A program made the translations under genes and the position numbers. DNA of 64,000 nucleotides from Aliiglaciecola sp. 3_MG-2023 (GTDB lineage Bacteria > Pseudomonadota > Gammaproteobacteria > Enterobacterales > Alteromonadaceae): the NCBI RefSeq assembly GCF_030548205.1, contig NZ_JAUORV010000009.1, forward strand, positions 1-64,000. Reading direction: 5' to 3'. Below are positions 46,431 to 55,187 of the stretch, piece by piece. Every line of letters starts with the position of its first letter. The first letter of the stretch is position 1. Under the pieces are notes generated by a model. That model saw only the letters and a list, made by a program, of their open reading frames with translations, was not told where the DNA came from and did no database searches.

Positions 46431-46460
46431 TGATCCCAATGATAGTAGACAAAGTAATGC
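46431..46460 (+). promoter_or_regulatory. ECF sigma promoter of the lipid-modification operon
   Basis: TGATCC (46431-46436), 18 bp, TAATGC (46455-46460). It matches the element before the sigma gene and stands 30 bp before the first gene of the operon, indicating direct control by the ChrR-partnered sigma factor. Confidence 0.75.
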
Positions 46461-46490
46461 TAATCATGGTCAAACAAAAAATGACAACTT

Positions 46491-46913
46491 ATGAGTTTAT
46501 TAACAAAATTCGAAGATTTTTATCGAGATATATCAATACAGTCTATTGCTCGTTTAAGTGAAATCTATGCTCCAAACGCAGTCTTAATAGACCCCCTGAG
46601 CAAACACCAAGGGCTTGATAATATTCAACATTATTTTGGAAACTTGCTCACTAATACATCTAAATGTGAATGCACTATTCAACTTATAAGCCAGCTCAGA
46701 TCAGATATTTTTGTGACTTGGAAAATGCTGATTATTCACCCCAAATTAAATTCAGGAAAGGAGTTTGAAATAGATGGGGTGAGTCATTTAAAAAGTGACG
46801 ATGAAAAAATTATTTTTCACAGAGACTATTATGATTTAGGGGAGATGATCTACGAACAAGTTCCTGTACTAAAATTTGTGATTAAAACACTTAAAAAAAG
46901 GTTAGTGTCGTGA
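46491..46913 (+). CDS. NTF2/SnoaL-like protein of the ChrR-linked operon
   Basis: A 140-residue NTF2-fold protein (FEDFYRDISIQSIARLSEIY, IDPLSKHQGLDNIQHYFGNL, HRDYYDLGEMIYEQVPVLKF). Families of this kind include small isomerases and binding proteins; no catalytic role can be assigned. First gene of an operon in which each following gene overlaps or nearly touches the last; it overlaps the SDR gene by 4 bp. The ribosome site is weak. Confidence 0.85.
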   Translation: MSLLTKFEDFYRDISIQSIARLSEIYAPNAVLIDPLSKHQGLDNIQHYFGNLLTNTSKCECTIQLISQLRSDIFVTWKMLIIHPKLNSGKEFEIDGVSHLKSDDEKIIFHRDYYDLGEMIYEQVPVLKFVIKTLKKRLVS

Positions 46914-47638
46914 AAACTATTTTAATTACCGGCGCCACCTCAGGGATTGGTAAAGCGCTCTCTCTTTTGTGTGCTAACAATCAATATCAGGTGATTGCTT
47001 GCGGAAGAAATCAAGTCGAGCTGAACAAAATGGCGGTACACGATAATATTTCAACCTTAAAGTTTGATACATCCGACCAACAGCAGGTAAGCGAAGCCCT
47101 TCAAAACGTGACAATGGATATTGCCGTTTTAAACGCAGGTGTGTGCGAATATGTTGATATAGATAACTTTGAAGTTAACCTTTTTAAACGCGTATTCAAT
47201 GTTAACTTTATGGGCGTAGTAAATTGCACGGCGGCTTTACTCAAAGAAAATCAACCTCCTTCACAAATTGTTATCGTGGACAGCCTTGCCAGATTGCTGC
47301 CTTTCACCAAAAGCCAAGCTTATGGTGCAAGCAAAGCCGCGTTGCATTACTTTACCAAGAGCATGCAAGTTGATTTAGCGTCTAAAGACATATTGGTGCA
47401 AAGTGCGTCGCCGGGCTTTGTGGAGACGCCATTGACCGATAAAAATGACTTTGAAATGCCCATGAAAATAAGTGTTGAAGAGGCTGCACAATCCTTTTTG
47501 CACGGCATTGAACAACGGCATTCAAGTATATATTTCCCCAAAAAATTAAGCTTTATTTTGCGTTTTTTAAATCTTTTTCCTGCATGGGCAAAATTCAAAA
47601 TAAGCAGCAAGCTAAAGAACACTCAGGATACTAAATGA
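46910..47638 (+). CDS. Short-chain dehydrogenase/reductase
   Basis: A 242-residue SDR: cofactor motif TGATSGIGKA, NAG motif VLNAGVCEY, catalytic Ser in IVDSLARLLP and Tyr/Lys in YGASKAALHYF. GTG start overlapping the previous stop. In ChrR-linked operons it is thought to act on lipids; the substrate is unknown. Confidence 0.92.
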   Translation: MKTILITGATSGIGKALSLLCANNQYQVIACGRNQVELNKMAVHDNISTLKFDTSDQQQVSEALQNVTMDIAVLNAGVCEYVDIDNFEVNLFKRVFNVNFMGVVNCTAALLKENQPPSQIVIVDSLARLLPFTKSQAYGASKAALHYFTKSMQVDLASKDILVQSASPGFVETPLTDKNDFEMPMKISVEEAAQSFLHGIEQRHSSIYFPKKLSFILRFLNLFPAWAKFKISSKLKNTQDTK

Positions 47639-48924
47639 AAAAGCGAATAGCGATTATTGGAAGCGGCATTTCGGGGATGACATGTGGTCATTTGCTCCAT
47701 GAAAAATTTGACATCACTGTTTTTGAAGCCAATGACTATATTGGTGGCCACACCGCTACAATTGACGTTGAACTGGAAGGAAAGCAATATGCCATAGACA
47801 CTGGTTTTATTGTTTATAACGATTGGACCTACCCCAATTTTATTAAATTGCTTAGGAAAATTGGGATCCAAGGTCAGCCAACAGAAATGAGCTTCAGTGT
47901 TAAAAACATAAGAGACCAGTTAGAGTACAATGGCAACACAATTAATAGTCTTTTTGCTCAACGTCGAAATATTTTCCGTCCCAAATTCCATCGCATTGTC
48001 AGGGACATTTTACGCTTCAACAAATTATGTAAGCAGCTTTTTCAAGATCAAACACCTGAACAAATTGGGGAAGTCACTCTCGGCGAATTCTTAATTCAAC
48101 ATAAATTTAGCGAAGATTTTAATCACAACTATATTTTACCTATGTGCGCAGCAATTTGGTCAGCGACATTGGAAGACATAAAAGGGTTTCAGTTAGCCTT
48201 CTTTTTACAGTTTTTCAATAATCACGGACTATTAAACATTACTGACAGACCACAATGGTACACAATTATCGGTGGCTCCAGAGAATATATCGCCCCATTA
48301 ACTAAGGGCTTTAAGGATAAAATTCTGCTCAACAGCCCAATAAGTCAGGTGGAGATTAGAGATGGTAAATACGTTATCTCATTGGCTAAGTCCAATGACG
48401 AAAATGGCAATACCGTACTTGAATTTGACGAGGTTATATTTGCTTGCCATAGCGATCAGGCACTTAAAATGATAGAACACCCAACACCGCCTCAAAAAGA
48501 GATTTTATCGGCTATGCCCTACAGTGCCAATGAAGTAGTGCTGCATACAGATACCTCAGTGTTGCCAACACGCAAGCTCGCCTGGGCCAGCTGGAATTAT
48601 TTACTTAAAGGTAATCCTAACGAGCAACACGAACCAACATCCTTAACCTACAACATGAATATTTTACAACGTTTGGAATCTGAACATACCTTTTGCGTCA
48701 CTTTAAATAATAGTGATCACATTGCACCGGAGAAAATTTTAAAACAGTTTGAGTATCACCATCCTCAATTTAGTTTGCAAAGCGCCAAGGCACAATCTCG
48801 CCGAGACGAAATTTGTGGAATATCAGGTATGCATTTTTGCGGTGCATATTGGTACAACGGTTTTCATGAAGATGGTGTGCGTAGCGCCTTAGATGTTTGC
48901 CGGCGATTTGGAGTAGAACTCTGA
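47635..48924 (+). CDS. FAD-dependent oxidoreductase (amine-oxidase/desaturase-like)
   Basis: A 429-residue flavoprotein with the dinucleotide motif IAIIGSGISGMTCGHLL and the second FAD segment FEANDYIGGHTATIDV. The C-terminus, HFCGAYWYNGFHEDGVRSALDVCRRF, is typical of the family found beside DUF1365 and CFA-synthase genes (predicted NAD/FAD-binding, COG2907). It probably oxidises or desaturates a membrane fatty acid; this is inference from context. Overlaps the SDR gene by 4 bp. Confidence 0.92.
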   Translation: MKKRIAIIGSGISGMTCGHLLHEKFDITVFEANDYIGGHTATIDVELEGKQYAIDTGFIVYNDWTYPNFIKLLRKIGIQGQPTEMSFSVKNIRDQLEYNGNTINSLFAQRRNIFRPKFHRIVRDILRFNKLCKQLFQDQTPEQIGEVTLGEFLIQHKFSEDFNHNYILPMCAAIWSATLEDIKGFQLAFFLQFFNNHGLLNITDRPQWYTIIGGSREYIAPLTKGFKDKILLNSPISQVEIRDGKYVISLAKSNDENGNTVLEFDEVIFACHSDQALKMIEHPTPPQKEILSAMPYSANEVVLHTDTSVLPTRKLAWASWNYLLKGNPNEQHEPTSLTYNMNILQRLESEHTFCVTLNNSDHIAPEKILKQFEYHHPQFSLQSAKAQSRRDEICGISGMHFCGAYWYNGFHEDGVRSALDVCRRFGVEL

Positions 48925-49667
48925 TGCACAGTGCACTTTATACCGGCCAGATTTTCCATGCGCGACATTTTCCTAAAAAACATGCATTTAGCTATAAGAT
49001 ATTTATGTTTTGGTTGGATTTAGATGAAATAGAACAGCTGTGTGAAACAGTAAAAGGGTTTTCGCAAAATCGTTTTTCCGTGGTCAGGTTTAAACGTTCT
49101 GACTACTTAGGAAACCCCGAAAATGACCTTAAGTCTTCAGTTTTGAAAAGGATGTCAGAGTTAGCCAACAAACCACTCACAGGGAAGGTTTTTCTTTTGG
49201 GACAATTACGCATGTTTGGTTTGTATTTCAGTCCAGTGAATTTCTATTATTTACAGCAAGCCGATGGCACATTTAGCCATTTGCTTGCCGAAGTAAGCAA
49301 TACACCGTGGAATGAAAGACACCATTATTTAGTTGATTTAGCGGACCAGCAAGACTGTGAAAAAGAGTTTCATGTGTCACCCTTTAATCCATTGGACATG
49401 CAATATAAATGGCAAGTTAAGCAACCTGACAAAAAGCTCAACCTCGTCCTTAGTTGCTTCAAAAAGCAGAAACATTTTGACGCAAAACTTAACCTTGTGC
49501 GCGAACCTTTGAACTCAAAACATCTTTTACGCGTATTACTAAGTATCCCAAGTATGACAATAAAAACCGTTGTTGGTATTTATTGGCAGGCATTGAAATT
49601 ATTTATCAAAGGTGTGCCTTTCTATGGTCATCCTGGCAATAAGGAAAAAGAAGCAGATGTTAAATAG
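48924..49667 (+). CDS. DUF1365 family protein
   Basis: A 247-residue protein starting MHSALYTGQIFHARH with the family-defining HSALYxGxxxHxR; further segments are NPVNFYYLQQADG-like (SPVNFYYLQ) and EVSNTPWNERHHYL. DUF1365 (COG3496) is nearly always next to the COG2907 oxidoreductase and a cyclopropane synthase-like methylase; its reaction is unknown. The ATG shares a base with the preceding stop (TGATG). Confidence 0.92.
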   Translation: MHSALYTGQIFHARHFPKKHAFSYKIFMFWLDLDEIEQLCETVKGFSQNRFSVVRFKRSDYLGNPENDLKSSVLKRMSELANKPLTGKVFLLGQLRMFGLYFSPVNFYYLQQADGTFSHLLAEVSNTPWNERHHYLVDLADQQDCEKEFHVSPFNPLDMQYKWQVKQPDKKLNLVLSCFKKQKHFDAKLNLVREPLNSKHLLRVLLSIPSMTIKTVVGIYWQALKLFIKGVPFYGHPGNKEKEADVK

Positions 49668-50910
49668 TGAAAACACCCTGACGGGAACGGAAACTTTATC
49701 CACAACAGACCGTATTTGCAGAAATATTTTGCTTAAAGTTTTCAGTCAAATCCCCCAAGGGATGATGACGGTAAAAGAACGTGGTGTGTTAGTAGATAGA
49801 TTTGGTGACGCTAATTCGGATCTTCATGCTGAAATTAACTTTCTCGATCTCACGGCTTATCGAAAGTTGCTGTTTGGCGGCAGCGTGGCATCAGGAGAAA
49901 CCTTCACTGACAATTTATGGGAAACGCCCAACCTCACTGATGTGATTCGTATCTTTGCTCGTAACTTACCAATGTTGGATGCTTGGGAAGCGAAAATGCG
50001 TTGGTTAGCGACGCCCCTTCGTCAACTCAGCCATTTGAAAAACAAAAATTCTAAGCAGCAAGCTAAAAAGAACATTTCTGCACATTATGATTTAGGCAAT
50101 AAATTATATACCGAATTTTTAGATAACAGCATGATGTATTCGGCTGCCATTTATCCCACTCCAGATACCACTTTAGAACAAGCACAACAAATCAAATTAA
50201 AAACAATTTGCGACAAATTGCAGCTCACTGAACAGGATCACCTTCTAGAGATTGGCACGGGTTGGGGCGGATTGGCGATATTTGCGGCTAAACACTATGG
50301 TTGTAAAGTAACGACTACCACGATTTCCGATGAGCAATTCGCCTATGCTCAACAATGGGTTTGTGAAGAAAACCTATCAAATCACATCACTCTGCTGAAA
50401 AAAGATTATCGTGAGTTAACGGGCAAATTCGATAAATTAGTATCCATAGAAATGATTGAAGCCGTTGGCAAAACGTTCTTACCTAACTTCTTTGAAAAAT
50501 GCTCTTCGTTATTAAAAAAGGATGGTTTGATGCTTTTGCAGTCTATCACCATCGACGATCGTCGCTACGAAAGTTACAGTAAAGATGTGGATTTCATTCA
50601 GAAACACATTTTCCCAGGTGGATTTTTACCCTCGCAATTTGAATTGAACCGCCACTTAAAATTGTACAGCGATATGATGATCCGCGACTCACATGACATA
50701 GGTCTTGATTACGCGCAAACCCTCAATCATTGGCACCAGCGATTTTTGGCTAAACGGGAAGTGCTTGCCAAAGAGGGATATGATGACAGGTTTGTGCGTA
50801 TGTGGCGTTACTATCTTAGTTACTGTGAAGGGGGCTTTTTAGAGCGCACCATCTCAACACTACAGCTAGTGCTGAGTAAGCCATCATTTATTGGACAAGT
50901 GGTGAGATAG
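49657..50910 (+). CDS. Cyclopropane-fatty-acyl-phospholipid synthase-like methyltransferase
   Basis: SAM-dependent methylase of unsaturated phospholipid acyl chains. The 417 residues (start MLNSENTL inside the end of the DUF1365 gene) have SAHYDLGNKLYTEFLDNSMMYS, SAM motif LEIGTGWGGLAIFAAKHYG, TTTISDEQFAYA, and YFLDW-type acyl site replaced by VDFIQKHIFPGGFLPS. It may form cyclopropane or methylated acyl chains; in Rhodobacter a homologue in the ChrR regulon starts furan fatty-acid synthesis. Confidence 0.93.
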   Translation: MLNSENTLTGTETLSTTDRICRNILLKVFSQIPQGMMTVKERGVLVDRFGDANSDLHAEINFLDLTAYRKLLFGGSVASGETFTDNLWETPNLTDVIRIFARNLPMLDAWEAKMRWLATPLRQLSHLKNKNSKQQAKKNISAHYDLGNKLYTEFLDNSMMYSAAIYPTPDTTLEQAQQIKLKTICDKLQLTEQDHLLEIGTGWGGLAIFAAKHYGCKVTTTTISDEQFAYAQQWVCEENLSNHITLLKKDYRELTGKFDKLVSIEMIEAVGKTFLPNFFEKCSSLLKKDGLMLLQSITIDDRRYESYSKDVDFIQKHIFPGGFLPSQFELNRHLKLYSDMMIRDSHDIGLDYAQTLNHWHQRFLAKREVLAKEGYDDRFVRMWRYYLSYCEGGFLERTISTLQLVLSKPSFIGQVVR

Positions 50911-50913
50911 AGT

Positions 50914-51420
50914 ATGTACAGAATACTCCGATTTTGTCTTATTTTAATGCTTAGCATTTACCCCCTAGGTTCAGTTATGGCAAATCCAATTGCAGATCTA
51001 TCAAAAGTGGGTTCTGCCAAGTTAGAAGTGTTCTTTTTCGATATTTATTTCTCTACCCTTTACAGCAAGAGCGGCAAATACAGCGAAGATGAGCTGCCAC
51101 TAGCACTACAAATAAAATACTTAAGAGCAATTAAGAGTGAAGATTTACTCAATCGCACAAAACAAGAATGGCAGAAACTCGGCTTTTCTTCCCAGGATGT
51201 GGAAAACTGGTTACAGACACTCGATTCCATTTGGCCCAATATTAATAAGCATGACGTACTAACCTTAAAGGTTGGATCTAACGGTCATAGTGAATTCTTT
51301 TTTAACGATGCGCCAATAGGCGTTATTGAAGATCAGAAATTTGGCCCAAGCTTTTTAGCCATTTGGCTAGATGAAAAGTGCAGTTATCCTAAGCTTCGTA
51401 AACAACTTATTGGGAGTTAA
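50914..51420 (+). CDS. Chalcone isomerase-like exported protein
   Basis: A 168-residue protein with signal peptide (cut near VMANPI) and a body of the chalcone-isomerase-like fold (Chalcone_3 type): KVGSAKLEVFFFDIYFSTLYS, LQIKYLRAIKSEDLL and DQKFGPSFLAIWLDEK. It probably binds a lipid or fatty acid in the periplasm; plant-type flavonoid chemistry is not implied. Three bp after the methylase gene. Confidence 0.87.
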   Translation: MYRILRFCLILMLSIYPLGSVMANPIADLSKVGSAKLEVFFFDIYFSTLYSKSGKYSEDELPLALQIKYLRAIKSEDLLNRTKQEWQKLGFSSQDVENWLQTLDSIWPNINKHDVLTLKVGSNGHSEFFFNDAPIGVIEDQKFGPSFLAIWLDEKCSYPKLRKQLIGS

Positions 51421-51422
51421 CG

Positions 51423-51971
51423 ATGAACCTTTTTCAATCTGCTACTGTTTGCGCAGCGGCACTAGCATTAACAGGCTGTTCAACGTCAATAGATGAGTAT
51501 CAAAATACCTCACCAAAATTTGACTTGAAACAGTACTTTTCAGGAGATGTCACCGCTTGGGGGATTGTTCAGGATTATAGTCAAAAAACAGTGCGTCGTT
51601 TTTGCGTTGACATTGTTGGCACTTGGCAAGGCGATACTGGCCAATTGCATGAAACCTTTTACTACGCAGATGGTGAAACACAAATCCGAGTATGGCAGCT
51701 TAGTATTCAGCAAGATGGTTCTGTGACGGGTTCAGCGGGCGACGTTATCGGTCAAGCAAGCGGTAGTGCTTCTGGCATGAGTTTCAATTGGCATTATACC
51801 CTTAGAGTCCCCATTGATGACTCTGAATATGACCTAAAGGTAGACGATTGGATGTTTATGATGGACGATAATCGTATGATGAATCGTTCTTATATGAGTA
51901 AATTAGGTATCGGTGTGGCGGAGATATCCATCTTCTTCGACAAAACCCCGCCCATTAGAAAGTGTCAATAG
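51423..51971 (+). CDS. DUF3833 lipoprotein
   Basis: A 182-residue protein with lipobox ALTGCSTS (lipidated Cys at about 19), then GDVTAWGIVQDYSQKTVRRFCVDIVGTW and DDWMFMMDDNRMMNRSYMSKLG, the hallmark of DUF3833. This family is a standing member of the ChrR-linked lipid operons; function unknown, perhaps lipid transport or storage in the periplasm. Last gene of the operon, 2 bp after the chalcone isomerase-like gene. Confidence 0.9.
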   Translation: MNLFQSATVCAAALALTGCSTSIDEYQNTSPKFDLKQYFSGDVTAWGIVQDYSQKTVRRFCVDIVGTWQGDTGQLHETFYYADGETQIRVWQLSIQQDGSVTGSAGDVIGQASGSASGMSFNWHYTLRVPIDDSEYDLKVDDWMFMMDDNRMMNRSYMSKLGIGVAEISIFFDKTPPIRKCQ

Positions 51972-51996
51972 ACTATTCGTTAACGAGAAGCCCATA

Positions 51997-52926
51997 TTAA
52001 GGTTCAACCACCGAAATAGGTTGTGAATACATGGGTTTCCCTTGATTGATGGCAATTTCCACACGACGATTTCGGCTTCTATCTCCAGAGTTTTCATTGG
52101 TGGATAAAGGTGAAGTATCGGCTTTACCTACAACCACCATACGCTGCTCATCAAAGCCATCAGCCTTTCTTATTTCTTCCGCGACTGCTACCGCTCTTTG
52201 GGCTGATAGATCCCAATTGGAGCGATACAATTCATTGGATATTTGCTGACTATCACTGTGCCCTGAAATTTCAATTTCACCCGGGACATCTGCCAATAAT
52301 TCACCTATGGTATTCAAGATAGGTCTGAATTGAGGTTGTAAAAACGCAGAGCCTGCTGAAAATGAACCATTTTCTCGGATACGAATGATAATTTGTTGGC
52401 CTAATGATTCCATTTCAATAGAACCATCTAATATTTGCTTTTGTAATTGTTGCGCTACTTTTTTCATCAGTTCATTGGTTTGCTCTTGACTAGATTGCTG
52501 TTGAGCAGAAGAAGAAGACTGATCGGTGGCCGTTTGCTGTGCTGCCCCACCTCGTTGTTCACCCCGTTGTTTTTGACGTCCCCCTGCGGAATCTTCGTCT
52601 CCCGCTTGGAACTCCAGCATTTCTTGGGTCATATCCACCGTCTGTTGTTGGATATTTTCGATGGGAGTGGGATCCGGTCGACCGGGTCGAAATTCCATGG
52701 CGATAACACTCGTACCTTTTGGAATATCCTTAACCTCGATTTTATTTTGCACCCCAAAGGCAAATTTCATAGAGCCGGCAATTTGCTTAAATTTCAGCAC
52801 ATCCATTTCAGAAAAGGCCAATAAAAGCACAAAGAAGCACATTAGCAGAGACATTAAGTCCGCAAAGGTTCCCATCCATGCAGGCAGCCCTTCAGGAGGA
52901 CATTTGGGACATTCTTGCTCTGCCAT
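51997..52926 (-). CDS. pomB: Sodium-type flagellar stator protein PomB (MotB family)
   Basis: Stator subunit that anchors to peptidoglycan and carries the ion-binding Asp. The 309 residues begin with a CPKCPP motif typical of PomB, then one membrane helix with Asp23 (MGTFADLMSLLMCFFVLLL), a Gln/Ser-rich linker and a C-terminal OmpA-like domain (EISGHSDSQQI, GFDEQRMVVVGKAD, RNRRVEIAI). Follows pomA by 3 bp. Confidence 0.94.
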   Translation of the reverse strand: MAEQECPKCPPEGLPAWMGTFADLMSLLMCFFVLLLAFSEMDVLKFKQIAGSMKFAFGVQNKIEVKDIPKGTSVIAMEFRPGRPDPTPIENIQQQTVDMTQEMLEFQAGDEDSAGGRQKQRGEQRGGAAQQTATDQSSSSAQQQSSQEQTNELMKKVAQQLQKQILDGSIEMESLGQQIIIRIRENGSFSAGSAFLQPQFRPILNTIGELLADVPGEIEISGHSDSQQISNELYRSNWDLSAQRAVAVAEEIRKADGFDEQRMVVVGKADTSPLSTNENSGDRSRNRRVEIAINQGKPMYSQPISVVEP

Positions 52927-52929
52927 TAA

Positions 52930-53694
52930 CTATTCTTCCTCTGTTGCCGCACCGCGTTTATTCGCAGCAAGATAACTTTTCAAAATCCCTTCAATGACCC
53001 TTGGGTTTTGCCCATCAGCAATACCAATGATGCCATCTAAGACTAAGCTTTGATTCAGTTTTTCCTCATTAGCACGGTTATTGAGTTTTACCGACATAGG
53101 TAAACAAATTACATTGGCAAAAAAAGCACCATACAAAGTCGTTAGCAGTGCTACCGCCATTGCCGGACCGATAGCTTTGGGATCATCCATGTTAGACAAC
53201 ATGGCTACCAAGCCTATGAGGGTACCAATCATCCCCATGGCTGGAGCAACATCCCCCATGCCTTTATAAATTGTAGCACCAAATTCGTGGCGTTCCGTTG
53301 TCATTGCTATGTCTTTAGCTAATGTATCTCTTACCACATCTACATCATGGCCATCCACCAGCATGTCGACACCTTTTTGCATAAAGGCATTCTCAATTTC
53401 AGCTTCTTCAAGGGCTAAAAAACCGCCTTTTCTTGCTGCATCAGCCATTTCTACAATTTTTTCAATTAAATCGTCTGGCGATTCAATTTTAAACATGAAT
53501 GCTTTTCCGCCGATTTTTCCAGCACCGAAAAACTGCCCAAGTGTGTATTGAGATAACACAACAAACAAGGTACCACCGAATACGATTAGAATAGATGGGA
53601 CATTCATAAACATACTAATGTCGCCACCCATAACCATGGCCATGACGACGAAACCGATTGCACCAAGCATACCTATAAGGGTCGCTAAATCCAC
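52930..53694 (-). CDS. pomA: Sodium-type flagellar stator protein PomA (MotA family)
   Basis: Four-helix stator subunit, 254 residues: DLATLIGMLGAIGFVVMAMVMGG (helix 1), a charged cytoplasmic loop, then VAPAMGMIGTLIGLVAMLSNM and LLTTLYGAFFANVICLPMSVKL (helices 3-4). Pairs with PomB. A sigma-28-like element is seen 100-126 bp upstream. The stator genes stand apart from the main flagellar operon, next to xseB-ispA-dxs, as in related genera. Confidence 0.95.
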   Translation of the reverse strand: MDLATLIGMLGAIGFVVMAMVMGGDISMFMNVPSILIVFGGTLFVVLSQYTLGQFFGAGKIGGKAFMFKIESPDDLIEKIVEMADAARKGGFLALEEAEIENAFMQKGVDMLVDGHDVDVVRDTLAKDIAMTTERHEFGATIYKGMGDVAPAMGMIGTLIGLVAMLSNMDDPKAIGPAMAVALLTTLYGAFFANVICLPMSVKLNNRANEEKLNQSLVLDGIIGIADGQNPRVIEGILKSYLAANKRGAATEEE

Positions 53695-54007
53695 ATTGTC
53701 CTCCCTAGGATTCGATAAGCTAATCGAAAAAAGACCCGATTACCTTGCTCTTTTTAAGGCATTTGACCGGATAAGTCACTGAATTATTCCATTTTATCGA
53801 CTGTGCAAGCCAATTCTAAAGGAGTTATCTCCAAGTTATAGGAAAACATAGCATATACCGTGCAAGTTTGGGATAAGTGAACGATGAATTTTATTACCTT
53901 TATTACATACAAAATGCTGAGTTGAGGTAAAATCCATTGACCACAAATGGTGCCTCAGGTATCGTTCCCAACTTTCAAAATATTCGCTATTAAGGACACT
54001 GTGCCAG
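53695..54007. other. Divergent intergenic region pomA / xseB
   Basis: 313 bp without a supportable gene. It holds the pomA ribosome site (GGAGG near 53700), the sigma-28-like element at 53794-53820, and by position the promoter of the xseB-ispA-dxs operon, of which no clear hexamers were picked out. Confidence 0.6.
53794..53820 (-). promoter_or_regulatory. Sigma-28-like promoter of pomAB
   Basis: Minus strand -10 GTCGATAA (53794-53801) matches GCCGATAA in 7 of 8 positions; 11 bp away the -35 TTTAGAAT (53813-53820) matches TAAAGTTT in only 4 of 8. Spacing is right, the -35 is weak. Confidence 0.45.
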
Positions 54008-54259
54008 ATGAGTAAAAACAACGAACTATCTGAAAATTCGTTTGAAGATACCATGCAGGAACTAGAGCAACTGGTTACAGAAATGGAACAAGGGGATATT
54101 CCTTTAGAACAAGCATTGGCGAAGTTTGAAAGGGGCATAGCGTTGGCCCGCAACAGTCAAAAAATGCTCAAAGCTGCAGAACAACGAGTTCAGATATTAA
54201 TGCAACAAGATCAAGAGGAAGTCCTTCAAGATCTAGACCAACAACGGATAGATGAGTGA
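54008..54259 (+). CDS. xseB: Exodeoxyribonuclease VII small subunit
   Basis: An 83-residue helical protein (SFEDTMQELEQLVTEMEQGDIPLEQALAKFERGIAL) that assembles with XseA to degrade single-stranded DNA. First gene of the conserved xseB-ispA-dxs operon; its stop overlaps the GTG start of ispA by 4 bp. Confidence 0.96.
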   Translation: MSKNNELSENSFEDTMQELEQLVTEMEQGDIPLEQALAKFERGIALARNSQKMLKAAEQRVQILMQQDQEEVLQDLDQQRIDE

Positions 54260-55149
54260 ATCCCTTAGTTCAAAATCAGCAACGTTACCACCTCCGCATT
54301 GACAATTTACTCAATCAATATTTTGAAGATCAAACGTCAGCAGCACTACGATTGACCCAAGCAATGCAATATGCGCTGCTTAATGGCGGCAAACGAACAC
54401 GCCCTTTTTTGGTCTACGCAACGGGTGAAATGCTAGGTGTGAATTTGGATAAGTTGGATGTGCCCGCATTTGCGGTGGAATGTATTCATGCCTATTCATT
54501 GATCCATGATGACTTGCCTGCAATGGATGATGACGAACTAAGACGTGGTAAACCCACTTGTCATATTGCCTTTGACGAGGCGACAGCCATTTTGGCAGGA
54601 GATGCATTACAAACGTTAGCCTTTGATGTACTTGCTTCGCCTGCATCAGTCATTAATGATGCAACTAAACAATTAAAATTGGTGAAATTGCTCGCAGAAG
54701 CTTCTGGAGTGCAAGGAATGTGTGCCGGTCAGGCATTAGACTTGGCGGCAACAGATGCCCCCATTTCGCAATCGCAATTGCAACAACTACATAACCTTAA
54801 AACCGGAGCCTTGTTTAAAGTATCTGTTTCAATGGCGACTATTTTGGCAGATGATCTGCCCCAAGAAGTGACTCAAATGCTGAGCCAATATAGCGAAGCT
54901 TTGGGCTTAGCTTTTCAGGTTCAAGATGATATTTTAGATATCGTAGGTGACTCTGACGTGATTGGAAAACCCCAAGGATCAGACCAAGCCCAGAATAAAT
55001 CCACCTACCCTTCACTGTTGGGATTAGAAGGTGCGAAGACATATTTGCAACAACTTCATCAACAAGCACTTCACGCGTTAGACGCTTTGCCATACAATAC
55101 AAGGTTATTACGCGAATTTTCCGATTTTGTTGTTAATCGACGTTTTTAG
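54256..55149 (+). CDS. ispA: Farnesyl diphosphate synthase (geranyltranstransferase)
   Basis: Condenses DMAPP/GPP with IPP to make farnesyl diphosphate. The 297 residues contain both aspartate-rich motifs, first [14 protein letters not shown] and second [12 protein letters not shown], and [16 protein letters not shown] near the start. GTG start coupled to xseB. Confidence 0.97.
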   Translation: MNPLVQNQQRYHLRIDNLLNQYFEDQTSAALRLTQAMQYALLNGGKRTRPFLVYATGEMLGVNLDKLDVPAFAVECIHAYSLIHDDLPAMDDDELRRGKPTCHIAFDEATAILAGDALQTLAFDVLASPASVINDATKQLKLVKLLAEASGVQGMCAGQALDLAATDAPISQSQLQQLHNLKTGALFKVSVSMATILADDLPQEVTQMLSQYSEALGLAFQVQDDILDIVGDSDVIGKPQGSDQAQNKSTYPSLLGLEGAKTYLQQLHQQALHALDALPYNTRLLREFSDFVVNRRF

Positions 55150-55187
55150 ACTCGCTCGCCACAAACATAATTAATACTAGGCAAAAC

